Assembly: GCA_029990175.1 (NCBI GenBank)
Contig: JARKIP010000005.1
Span: 32,001,501 to 32,065,500, forward strand
Source of the DNA: Petunia secreta
Lineage: Eukaryota > Streptophyta > Magnoliopsida > Solanales > Solanaceae
Reading direction: 5' to 3'
DNA: 64,000 nt
Positions 51,936 through 61,338 of this stretch are shown piece by piece. Below the pieces are notes generated by a model, which had not been told where the DNA came from, did no database searches, and was given only the letters and a program-made list of their open reading frames with translations. Both the position numbers and the translations under genes were made by a program. Position 1 is the first letter of the stretch. Each line of letters opens with the position of its first letter.

Positions 51936-54900
51936 TCCTCCCCTTCTTGAGAAGATTTCGTCCTCGAAATTGAGGCGTCCTCCTCCAAGGTGTCGTCACC
52001 TACATCAAAAGACGTCAAGTCACTAACATTGAAAGTAGTCGATACATTATACTCACCGGGCAAATCTATCACATATGCATTGTTGTTGATCTTGGACAAC
52101 ACTTGGAATGGTCCGTCGCCCCTCGGTGCCAACTTTCCTTTCCTTTGGATGGGAAAGCGTTCCTTTCGGAAGTGCACCCATACCCAATCTCCCTTCTTGA
52201 ACTCCACCTTCTTTCTCCCTTTGTTTCTCTTGGTTGCTATCTTCTCATAAGCCTCTTCCAAAGCCTTCCGCGCTTTGGCGTGAAGTTCAAGTAACGCCTT
52301 GGCCCGAGCTTTACCTTCAAAATCAACAACCACATCCCTTGGCAAAGGGGTAAGATCAAGAGGAATCAATGGGTTAAAACCATAAACACACTCAAATGGG
52401 GTCATGCCAATCATGCGATGTAAAGTGCGGTTATATGCAAACTCCATGAGTGGTAGCTTATCAATCCAAGTCCCGGCCTTTCCTTTGGTCATAGCTCGTA
52501 GTAGAGCTCCCAAAGTCCGGTTCACCACCTCGGTTTGCCCATCGGTTTGAGGGTGGTGGGACGTGGAGAAGAGCAATTTGGTGCCAAGAGCACCCCACAA
52601 ACATTTCCAAAAATGGCTAAGGAACTTGGAGTCCCTATCACTAACAATGGTGCGAGGCACCCCATGCAATTTCAAGACATTATCAATAAACAAGGAAGCT
52701 ACATGATGGGCATCATTAGTCTTTTTGCACGGAATGAAGTGAGCCATTTTGGAGAATCGGTCAACGACAACAAAAATGCTATCGTGTCCTCCTCTAGTCC
52801 GGGGTAAAGCCATAACAAAATCCATAGAAAGATCAACCCACGGACTAGTAGGGATGGGCAAAGGAGTGTATAGTCCTTGGTTGTTGGATCTAGACTTGGC
52901 CCTCTTGCAATCCAAGCAAGCATTGCAAAATCGTTCCACAAGAGGCCTCATTTTTGGCCAATGGAATTGCTCTTTAAGTATGGCCATAGTCTTGTCCACC
53001 CCAAAGTGACCCATCAAGCCCCCGCAATGTGCTTCTTGCACTAGCACATCTCTCCAAGAGGACTCGGGGACACACACTCGACCATGCTTGAAAATGTAGC
53101 CATCTACCCATTGGTATTTTTCCACCCTTTCCCCACTCACTAGAGCATCATGAATGCTCTTGAGCTTTGGGTCATGAGCGTACAATGACTTGATACTCTC
53201 AAAACCCACAAGTCTAGAAGCGAGAGTGGTGGCAAGAGCGAATTTTCTTGAAAGCGCATCGGCCACAACGTTGTCCTTACCCTTCTTGTAATGAATTACA
53301 TAAGGAAAGGACTCAACAAATTCCACCCACTTGGCATGTCTCTTGTTCAACTTTTCTTGGCCTCTTAGATGTTTGAGTGACTCGTGGTCACTCTTGATCA
53401 CGAATTCCCGAGGCCAAAGATAGTGTTGCCAATGGGCCAAAGCTCTCACTAGAGCATACAACTCCTTGTCATACGTAGAGTAATTCAAGGTTGCGCCCTT
53501 TAACTTCTCACTAAAGTAGGCAACGGGTTTCCCTTCTTGCATGAGAACACCCCCAATACCCACCCCCGAGGCATCACATTCTACCTCAAAAGCCTTCCCG
53601 AAGTCGGGCAATTGCAACAATGGGGCGGTACTTAACCTACTTTTCAATTCTTGGAAAGCCTTCTCTTGCGGCTCTCCCCAAACAAAGGACTTGTCCTTTT
53701 TCACCAACTCGGTGAGTGGTGCGGCAATGGTGCTAAAGTCTCTAACAAAGCGCCGATAGAAACTAGCAAGGCCATGAAAACTCCGCACATGAGAAACGGT
53801 GGTGGGAGTAGGCCAATCTCTAATGGCTTCAACTTTGGATTCATCAACTTCTACACCATTGACACTAACGACAAAGCCCAAAAAGACAACCTTTTCAACA
53901 CAAAAGGCGCACTTCTTAAAGTTGGCATAGAGCTTTTCGGCTCGTAGCACTTCAAGCACTTGACTCAAGTGGCCCACATGGTCGCCTATTGACTTGCTAT
54001 AAATCAATATGTCATCAAAGTAGACGACCACGAATTTGTTGATAAATGGCTTAAGCACGTGGTTCATTAATCTCATGAAAGTGCTAGGTGCGTTGGAGAG
54101 GCCGAAGGGCATCACCAACCATTCATATAGACCAAACTTGGTCTTGAATGCGGTTTTCCACTCATCCCCGGGTTTCATCCGGATTTGATGGTAGCCGGAC
54201 CTAAGGTCTATTTTAGAAAAGACACTAGAACCACTGAGCTCATCCAACATATCATCCAAACGAGGTATGGGATGTCGATACTTTACCGTGATCTTGTTGA
54301 CCGCTCGACAATCCACACACATCCTCCAAGTGCCATCCTTCTTCGGAACAAGGATCACGGGCACGGCACAAGGGCTCAAGCTTTCCCTCACCAAGCCCTT
54401 GGTGAGCAACTCATCAATTTGCTTTTGTAGCTCCCTTGTGTCCTCGGGATTGCTCCTATATGCCGGTTTGTTGGGAATTTGAGATCCCGGGACAAAGTCA
54501 ATTTGATGTTCAATGCCCCTCAAGGGAGGCAATCCATCCGGCATCTCATCCGGGAACATGTCCTCATAAACCTTCAAAACATTTTCAATGGCACTAGGCA
54601 AAGGGTTAGGGTTAGATAAATAATCACTTTCGGAATTTAAAACCATACCTTTGTGCACTAGGCATATGAGCATCTTGGTGCCATCATTACCTCTCAAAAC
54701 CTCACCCGGTTGCATCATGGCACACATGCGACCGGTGGGAGATGGTGGAGTCTCGGCCAAAGATTTGGCCACAATCGGGGACTTGGCCTTAGCCGCTTCC
54801 CTCAACTCTTTCATGCGCCGATAGTCTTCACCTACTTGTTTCGGGGTCAAAGGTGTAAGCACGAACCTTTTTCCCTCATGTTTCACCGTGTAAGTGTTGG

Positions 54901-56746
54901 CCCGGCCATCATGAACCACTTGTTTGTCGTATTGCCAAGGCCTTCCAAACAAAAGATGGCAAGCTTGCATTGGCACCACGTCAAACATGTGTTCATCTTG
55001 ATAGTTCCCAATCTTGAATCTAATCAAGACTTGCTTCACTACCCTCAATTCCCCACACTCACTTAGCCATTGCAATCGGTAGGGATTAGGGTGCCTTTGG
55101 GTAGTCAATTTCAATTGTGAGACCAAGGATTGGCTCACCACATTCGCACAACTACCCGAGTCTATGATCATGGAACACACTTGCCCCCTCACTCTACACC
55201 GAGCATGGAACAAGTTTTCCCTTTGTTCATCTTCCCTCTCTTCACTCACCATGGTTCCCAAAATGCGGCGAACCACAAGGAACATATTAGGATCATCCCC
55301 CTCCGTCACTCTCTCTTCACCCTCACCCTCAACTTCCTCACTCTCCTCCTCAACTTCACCCTCGGACTCACTTTCACCCTCATAGACCAACCCATCATCC
55401 ATCACAATCATTGTCTTCCGGGTAGGACACTCTTTGGCAAAGTGGCCATAACCCTTGCATTTATGACATTGGAAAGAAGAAGAAGAAGGAGTATTTAAAG
55501 TAGTTTTAGAAGTACCTCCAACTTCTTTGTGGTCGCTCTTCGGGGTAGCCTTCTCAAAAGGCTTCTTTACATCTCGGCTCCCACTTGCTCCACTAGCATA
55601 TGGGCTCTTCCATTCTTTGGTGCGAGTTGAAGGAGTGGTGGTGGTAGTACTCCTATAGCGAGGAGCCTTTTCTTCTTTGAGCCATTTCTCGGCTTCAACC
55701 GCGGCATCACAAACATCTTGCAAGGAGTGGAAGATGTGAAGTCTCAATTGGGAAGCAATCTCCCTACTCAAGCCACTTTTGAAACGGATGATAGCTTGTT
55801 CTTCATCCTCCGTTTCCATATCAAGAGCCATCCGGTTTTTCTCAAAGTCGTTGAAATATTCATCAACGGACTTGTAGCCTTGCTTCAATTCATAGAGCTT
55901 TTTGAGTTGCTCTTGTCGATACTTGGGAGTCACGTACTTGTTGTTCATAACTTCTTTCAACTCTTCCCAAGTGATGTTCATCCGCAACCCAAGTCTTCTC
56001 CTTGATCGCTTGATGGATTCCCACCAAGTGGAGGCATAGGACTCAAATGATGAAATGGCATAAGTGGCCTTCTTCTCCTCGGTCATATCATTTGTGTCAA
56101 AGACCCGCTCCAATTGGATCTTCCATTCAAGAAATGCTTCCGGATCACTAGTCCCCTTGAAAGGCGGGATAGTGATCTTGACACTATTGAGATTAGTGTC
56201 TCGACCCCCACGGTGTTGTTCCGGTTGAACCCCATAGTTGTCATCAACATCTTCATATTCCCTTCCCAAGTTCCTTCCCATATAAGCTCTTGGTGGTCCT
56301 CGACCTCGACCACGACCTCTATCTATACCTCGGCCTCTATTCATCGCCCTCCTATTTGGATAGGGAGCATCAAAGTAATCATCATCAAGTCCGAGGCCCT
56401 CCCCTTCTTGAGCTTCATCAACTTGCTCAAGAGGTGCAATGTTTCTCCGTGGCCTTAGGAATGGAACATCTCCTTGGGGATTGCCCAAGGGTTGGGGATT
56501 GCCCAACATTCTTTCTCTAGCAAGAGCCTCATCCCTCAACCGTTGTCGACGAACTAGCTCCGCATAATGATCCGGCTTCATGATGGAATCATCACTAGTG
56601 CCTTCATTGGGGTCCTTTTGGACACTCGGGGTCCTCTCCTTTTCAAGAACCTCCATTTTAAGGTTTAGGGCCTTCACCTCGGCTAACAAGCTAGCCAAGA
56701 CGTCGGTTGGAACCTCAATGGTACTCTTTGCTTTCTCCTCCGCCAT
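51719..56746 (-). CDS. gag-pol: Element M Gag-Pol polyprotein (1675 aa, intact)
   Basis: Starts at the ATG at 56746 after TAG|GTAC. Residues 1-40: coiled-coil-like Gag N-terminus; 81-91: two LGNPQ repeats; 135-160: RG-rich; about 185-360: capsid. Zinc knuckle C427, C430, H435, C440. Protease D529-S-G. RT with YFDD at 909-912. RNase H acidic residues D1058, E1095, D1120, D1163. Integrase HHCC H1240, H1247, C1277, C1280, and DDE triad D1309, D1370, E1406. The C-terminus has GPFQVL and the SRTKSSQEGEDD tail. About the last 72 residues (with RPFTRSQAK) lie in the 3' LTR. FHGLASFYRRF and the LTR-encoded tail place it near CRM/Reina chromoviruses; no classical chromodomain is evident. All catalytic residues are present, so it is probably functional. 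Confidence 0.95.
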   Translation of the reverse strand: MAEEKAKSTIEVPTDVLASLLAEVKALNLKMEVLEKERTPSVQKDPNEGTSDDSIMKPDHYAELVRRQRLRDEALARERMLGNPQPLGNPQGDVPFLRPRRNIAPLEQVDEAQEGEGLGLDDDYFDAPYPNRRAMNRGRGIDRGRGRGRGPPRAYMGRNLGREYEDVDDNYGVQPEQHRGGRDTNLNSVKITIPPFKGTSDPEAFLEWKIQLERVFDTNDMTEEKKATYAISSFESYASTWWESIKRSRRRLGLRMNITWEELKEVMNNKYVTPKYRQEQLKKLYELKQGYKSVDEYFNDFEKNRMALDMETEDEEQAIIRFKSGLSREIASQLRLHIFHSLQDVCDAAVEAEKWLKEEKAPRYRSTTTTTPSTRTKEWKSPYASGASGSRDVKKPFEKATPKSDHKEVGGTSKTTLNTPSSSSFQCHKCKGYGHFAKECPTRKTMIVMDDGLVYEGESESEGEVEEESEEVEGEGEERVTEGDDPNMFLVVRRILGTMVSEEREDEQRENLFHARCRVRGQVCSMIIDSGSCANVVSQSLVSQLKLTTQRHPNPYRLQWLSECGELRVVKQVLIRFKIGNYQDEHMFDVVPMQACHLLFGRPWQYDKQVVHDGRANTYTVKHEGKRFVLTPLTPKQVGEDYRRMKELREAAKAKSPIVAKSLAETPPSPTGRMCAMMQPGEVLRGNDGTKMLICLVHKGMVLNSESDYLSNPNPLPSAIENVLKVYEDMFPDEMPDGLPPLRGIEHQIDFVPGSQIPNKPAYRSNPEDTRELQKQIDELLTKGLVRESLSPCAVPVILVPKKDGTWRMCVDCRAVNKITVKYRHPIPRLDDMLDELSGSSVFSKIDLRSGYHQIRMKPGDEWKTAFKTKFGLYEWLVMPFGLSNAPSTFMRLMNHVLKPFINKFVVVYFDDILIYSKSIGDHVGHLSQVLEVLRAEKLYANFKKCAFCVEKVVFLGFVVSVNGVEVDESKVEAIRDWPTPTTVSHVRSFHGLASFYRRFVRDFSTIAAPLTELVKKDKSFVWGEPQEKAFQELKSRLSTAPLLQLPDFGKAFEVECDASGVGIGGVLMQEGKPVAYFSEKLKGATLNYSTYDKELYALVRALAHWQHYLWPREFVIKSDHESLKHLRGQEKLNKRHAKWVEFVESFPYVIHYKKGKDNVVADALSRKFALATTLASRLVGFESIKSLYAHDPKLKSIHDALVSGERVEKYQWVDGYIFKHGRVCVPESSWRDVLVQEAHCGGLMGHFGVDKTMAILKEQFHWPKMRPLVERFCNACLDCKRAKSRSNNQGLYTPLPIPTSPWVDLSMDFVMALPRTRGGHDSIFVVVDRFSKMAHFIPCKKTNDAHHVASLFIDNVLKLHGVPRTIVSDRDSKFLSHFWKCLWGALGTKLLFSTSHHPQTDGQTEVVNRTLGALLRAMTKGKAGTWIDKLPLMEFAYNRTLHRMIGMTPFECVYGFNPLIPLDLTPLPRDVVVDFEGKARAKALLELHAKARKALEEAYEKIATKRNKGRKKVEFKKGDWVWVHFRKERFPIQRKGKLAPRGDGPFQVLSKINNNAYVIDLPGEYNVSTTFNVSDLTSFDVGDDTLEEDASISRTKSSQEGEDDATQIASRPFTRSQAKDIQDAHLHLVWRGVDETSSGKDLKAMHWSSFHVETGQETVQEAGEQNRAKTGEAC
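51936..51948 (-). other. Element M polypurine tract
   Basis: TCCTCCCCTTCTT on the plus strand, abutting the 3' LTR. Confidence 0.9.
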
Positions 56747-58043
56747 GTACCTACAACAATCAAAAACAAGAAAGGAAGATTAGAGTAAAAGTCCTCACTC
56801 ACTCCCTCACTTTTGCTTGTCGCTCGGGTTCACTCAAGCTTGGGGTTGGTTTCACACAAACTTGAAATCAATGGCCTCCTCGTAGTTGCGCAACCTCCTC
56901 AAAGATCAAACCAAAATACAAGAGCCAAATGCTCTTCGGGAAGAGTGGATTCAATGGGACTCGATCAACGCCAAGCTATTTGGTGCGCACTTGAACCAAA
57001 CAATTAACTACGAATCTTCTTTGAAATCTACTCTCCTTCTAGGCACGAGTGTCCTAGTCGAATGAGGGATTAGTACTAATTGGGTAGAAGTGTTACCCTC
57101 AAAGTACTAACCGGAAGTGGCGCGATCAAATGTTCAAAGATCGATTCGCCACTAAACGGATTCGGAATTGGACGAATTTTGGTTTGTGATCTAGAAACTC
57201 ACCATATTTGATGATGCTATGGGAGTTTTGGTGGTTGGGAACTGTTACGACACCTTTGCGAACGTTCTGTCCAACTTCAGGAAATTCTGGAAATTGGTTC
57301 CCTTCGCGATCGCGTGCAGATGAGCGCGACCGCGATGAACAAAAATTCAGAATTGGCGCGATAGCGCGAGACCTTGCGCGATCGCGCAGGTTTGTTCAGC
57401 TGAACCAGAATTTCGACAGAAAAACAGCAGTTTTGGCACAACAACAACCCAAATGCAATGTATTTCAGTTTTCAAGCTTTCCAATGATGTTTTTCAGCTG
57501 GAACAAACATTCCCCAATAGTTCATACACATAAACAACCATCAAACAACTTGTTTTCAAAGATTTTTTGACAAGTTCTTCAATATTTCCAAAACCTTCAA
57601 GAACTAAATTTTCGATTTTCACTACAATACTCCAAATGATGTTATGTTGGTATCAAAACAACGGGAAAACTATTGTGAACAATCCCCGATACCAAACATT
57701 CACAATATCATAACATCAAGCAAGTTTTGGCAAATTTTGCAAAATACCCAACCTAGGGTTCAATTTTTGAACTTTTTGATTTTCAACTCCAAAACGCGTT
57801 TTGTTGGTACCCAATTGTCGGGTTAACGTAAACAAACAATCCCCGATAATCAAAACCAACAAAATCGTATCACAAGCGATTTCCTCCAAATTTTTGGGTT
57901 TTTGAGTTTTTGAATTTTTTTTTTTTTTTTTTTTTTTCTTCTTTTTCAATATAACAAGAACAAGAACACGAAAATAAATGCGGAACAAAGATGACAAGCA
58001 CGAAGAGTAGGACGAGGGCTCGTAAGAACGCAACCCTAGCCTT
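56747..58043 (-). other. Element M 5' leader
   Basis: 1.3 kb of untranslated leader. It holds a CGCGATCGCG-type palindrome cluster at 57305-57388, a poly-T run at about 57917-57939 and a PBS-proximal stem-loop at 58015-58037. No gene is supported. Confidence 0.7.
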
Positions 58044-58055
58044 GCTCTGATACCA
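58044..58055 (-). other. Element M primer-binding site (tRNA-iMet)
   Basis: GCTCTGATACCA on the plus strand, two bases from the LTR. Confidence 0.93.
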
Positions 58056-58057
58056 AC

Positions 58058-58807
58058 TGATGCAATCGAAAATACGAAAGCGATAAAAGATAAGAAACGA
58101 GACGAGACTCACACTAAAGTCGAGTAGCAACGAAGAACTTGTTCCGTTACACCCCGAGCGATTGGTAAGAATCACCTACGCTAAGCAACTATCCTCAAGA
58201 GACACGAGGCTCAAGCAAATAGAATGATCGAAGATGGATTGAAGAGCAACTTGGATTCATCCAATTGATTTCAAGCCAAAAGAGTTACAATGTCAAGAGC
58301 TATGCTCATTCAATGTGTTTTGTGTTCAAAGTAAGGTAAAAACAATAAATGATGAAAGAGGGCATTTATAGCACCTCATTACAATGTTTCCTAGCATTCT
58401 GGTCCGCTGCTACTCGAGTGTTCTTCGCGATCGCGCAGGGTTATACGCGATCGCGTGGAACACTAAAATGCAGAAGGTCGCGATAGCGCGAGTCTTGGCG
58501 CGATCGCGCAGGCAAAAGAAATGGTCATCGCGATCGCGTGAGTGATGGACGCGATCGCGAAGAGCAAGTTTCCAGTCTTAGGCAGTAAGCTCAGCAGGCT
58601 TCCCCTGTTTTTGCCCTGTTTTGCTCCCCTGCTTCTTGCACTGTTTCCTGCCCTGTTTCCACATGGAATGAGCTCCAATGCATTGCCTTTAAGTCCTTCC
58701 CCGAGCTCGTCTCATCCACGCCTCTCCAAACCAAGTGTAGGTGAGCGTCTTGTATGTCCTTGGCTTGACTTCGAGTGAATGGTCTCGATGCAATTTGGGT
58801 TGCATCA
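58058..58807 (-). repeat. Element M 5' LTR
   Basis: 750 bp, no difference from the 3' copy found by eye. Palindrome cluster at 58427-58559. Confidence 0.94.
58363..58370 (-). promoter_or_regulatory. Element M LTR TATA-like box
   Basis: TATAAATG on the minus strand, downstream of the palindrome cluster in the direction of transcription; weaker match than in siblings. Confidence 0.5.
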
Positions 58808-58812
58808 GTTTG

Positions 58813-59340
58813 TTTGGAAACTTGTTATTGGGGATTGATCTTCATTGAAAAACAAACGATTTGGTACCAATTTTGTGGGATTTGAACATGTATAACACCC
58901 TCTTTGATGAATCACAATCCATTTTGAAACCCTTTTGATAAACCCTTGTGTTCTTGAGTTCTTGAGATTGAATCCTGATTTGATTGATTGTTTGATTGAA
59001 AATTTGATTGGGTTTTGTTAAGGAAGATCAAACACAACTTTGGGTATCATTGGATTGTGAAAACAAGTTGAAAACATCGGATTTGAGGTTTGAAAATCGA
59101 CTTGAAACGAGTTTGGAACGAGTTGGAAGAAGCTTCAGGCTAGGCGCCCCGCCTAAGCCAGGCGCCCCGCCTGACTTGGCTACTGCCTAAGTCCCAGGCG
59201 CCCCGCCTAGACCCAGGCGCCCCGCCTGGCACACAGCACAACCCAGGCGCCCCACCTGAGTTTCAGGCGCCCCTCCTGAGTGCTGATTGCATTGTTTCGG
59301 GTAGATTTTCGTAGGTATTTCCCTTTGTCTGATAACATAA
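58813..59340 (+). other. Element L 5' leader, part 2
   Basis: Leader continuing after M's TSD. AGGCGCCCCGCCT cluster at 59142-59278. It is cut by element N at 59341, before any coding start. Confidence 0.7.
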
Positions 59341-60080
59341 TGATAAGACCCAAATCGAGCAACCATCCAAAAGCACCATCCAAGGCCAAGGAAGAGCACT
59401 TCAAGGTCATGCATTGGGACGCCATGGAAAGAAGAGCATCCGAGACACAATTCGAAGTGTTTCAAGAAGCTTCAGGAAGAGGCGGACCGCCTACGGATTG
59501 AGGCGGACCGCCTAAGGATTGCTTGTTCTCTGGATTCCAAGAGGCGGACCAAGGAGGCGGAGCGCCTCAGTGTGTGGGGCGGACCGCCTAAGGCATGGAG
59601 GCGGGCGCCTCCCCCTGTGCGAGTTGACCGGATTTTGACTTTAAGTCGCTATGTAATTCCTAGTATGCCCCTACGTGGCTTATGACTTTAGAACCTATTT
59701 TAAGGGTATTTTAGGCCTTTCCTTATGTCTTGAATGAGGCCTATAAATACTCCATAGCTTAGCATTATTCCTTAGCTAGTTTTGATATTATGATGAATGA
59801 TTGATTGTCAATGACAATGTTCAAGAGTGGATTCTCTTTGAATGAAAACCCTTTGAGACGGTTTGAGTTTACTAGTGGATTCTAGTTGAACCCCAAACCA
59901 CCCCCGATCATTCTATTTGCGAGTCCCAGGTGCGGCTCGAGGGTAGTTGCATAGCGTAGGTGATCCTTGACATCCACCCGGGGTGTATCGGAACTAGTTC
60001 TCCGGTGCTACTTGGGTCTTTGTTCGAGCCTCGTCTCGTTTTCTATCTTTTTATCTTTTCCGCGTTTTTGATTCTTATCA
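59341..60080 (+). repeat. Element N 5' LTR
   Basis: 740 bp, TGATAAGA...TCTTATCA, a perfect 8-bp terminal inverted repeat. Palindrome cluster at 59481-59612 (GGCGGACCGCC, GGCGGAGCGCC). Confidence 0.9.
59742..59749 (+). promoter_or_regulatory. Element N LTR TATA box
   Basis: TATAAATA about 130 bases after the palindrome cluster. Confidence 0.6.
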
Positions 60081-60083
60081 TCT

Positions 60084-60095
60084 TGGTATCAGAGC
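60084..60095 (+). other. Element N primer-binding site (tRNA-iMet)
   Basis: TGGTATCAGAGC three bases after the LTR; stem-loop at 60101-60127. Confidence 0.93.
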
Positions 60096-61338
60096 AAGGC
60101 TCGGGTTTTGTTTCTACAAACCCCCGACCCTTGATTCTTCGTGCCTAGGTCGATTCCTATCTTTAGTTTCTTGTTTGTTGTTATTGAAAGAAGAAAATTA
60201 CAAAAAAATTGAAAAATTGAAAAATCTAAAAATTTGGTGTATCTTGTTGGTTTGGATGATTTTTGATATGGGTGTTATAGATTCTTGATCGTGGATGAAT
60301 CCCCGTTACTTGGATACCAAAATTGTTGGATTTGGTGGAGTTTGAAAATTGAAACCCCAATTGCCCTTAAACCCTTGATGAACTTGTTCTTGATGAATTT
60401 TTGCTTGATTCTTGGGTTGGATTGATGTTAGATTGAAAACTTGATATTGGGGATTGAGCTTCATTGAAAAACAAACGAATCGGTACCAATTTTGTGGGAT
60501 TTGAACCTATATAACACCTACTTTGATGAATCACAATCCATTTTGAAACCCTTTGATAAACCCTTGTGTTCTTGAGGAAGATGAACATGGTGAATTCGTT
60601 GTTTTCGATTGGGGTTTGTTAAAAATCATTGGGGTTTGATCTTTGTGACCAAAAACGACTTTGGGTATCCTTGGATTGTGAAAACAAGTCGAAAACATCG
60701 GATTAGAGGCTTGGAAATCGACTTGAAACGAGTTTGAACTGTGCTGAAAAGTTGCAGAGGCGGAGCGCCTCAATTTAGAGGCGGAGCGCCTCAGCTCTGT
60801 GAGCTCTCTGGAATTCCTGAGGCGGAGCGCCTCCCCTGAAGAGGCGGAGCGCCTCCCCCTGTAGGTTTGCCCAGGGCGGACCGCCCACTTCCTGAGGCGG
60901 GGCGCCTACTTCCTGAAGCTTGGGAATTGGGTAGAAACTTCTAGGATTTCTTGTTTTGTTGCTTGCATTGCTTCCGGTTAGTGCTATTAGAGTATAATCC
61001 TACTCGATTAGTGCTAATTACTTTAAGCTATTAGGATCATCGTGCCTTAGAAAGGAGACTAGAATTCAAAGAAGATCCGTAGTATCTTTTGATTCAAGTC
61101 CTCAATTAAAGTGCCTATCATTTCAATCGAGTCCCATTAACTCCACTCACCCCGGAGCGCATTTGGACTTGATAAGTTGAGTGATTGAGTTGTGGTTCGT
61201 TGGTCAACTACTTGAAGCTTTTAGACTCAAACTTGTGTGAAATATCCATCCCCCACTAAACACGAGCGAGCCGAGTGAAACGATTGTAAGGGAGCGGGTG
61301 AGGTGTTTTGCTAACGTTTGTTGCTTTTTGTAGGTACC
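60096..61338 (+). other. Element N 5' leader
   Basis: 1.2 kb of untranslated leader with a palindrome cluster at 60757-60909 (GGCGGAGCGCC). It ends GCTAAC...TTTTTGTAG|GTACC before the ATG, like a plant 3' splice site. No gene is supported. Confidence 0.68.

Larger units (their letters stand above)
51186..58807 (-). mobile_element. Element M: intact autonomous CRM-like Ty3/gypsy retrotransposon
   Basis: Minus-strand 7.6-kb element in L's leader with TSD GTTTG (51181-51185 and 58808-58812). The 750-bp LTRs read as identical. It has a PBS, an uninterrupted 1675-codon Gag-Pol and a PPT. It is the only fully coding-intact autonomous element in the window, hence the strongest candidate donor of RT and integrase for its non-autonomous relatives. 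Its GC palindromes are of the CGCGATCGCG type, unlike all others here. Confidence 0.95.

Noticed and set aside
55130..55498. Frames antisense to M gag-pol of 100+ codons
   Set aside because: Shadows of the real minus-strand polyprotein; composition follows the coding strand.
57917..57939. Long poly-T run as a terminator or poly-A insertion mark
   Set aside because: It lies within M's leader, is a simple homopolymer with no adjoining TSD and is matched by A-rich stretches in sibling leaders.
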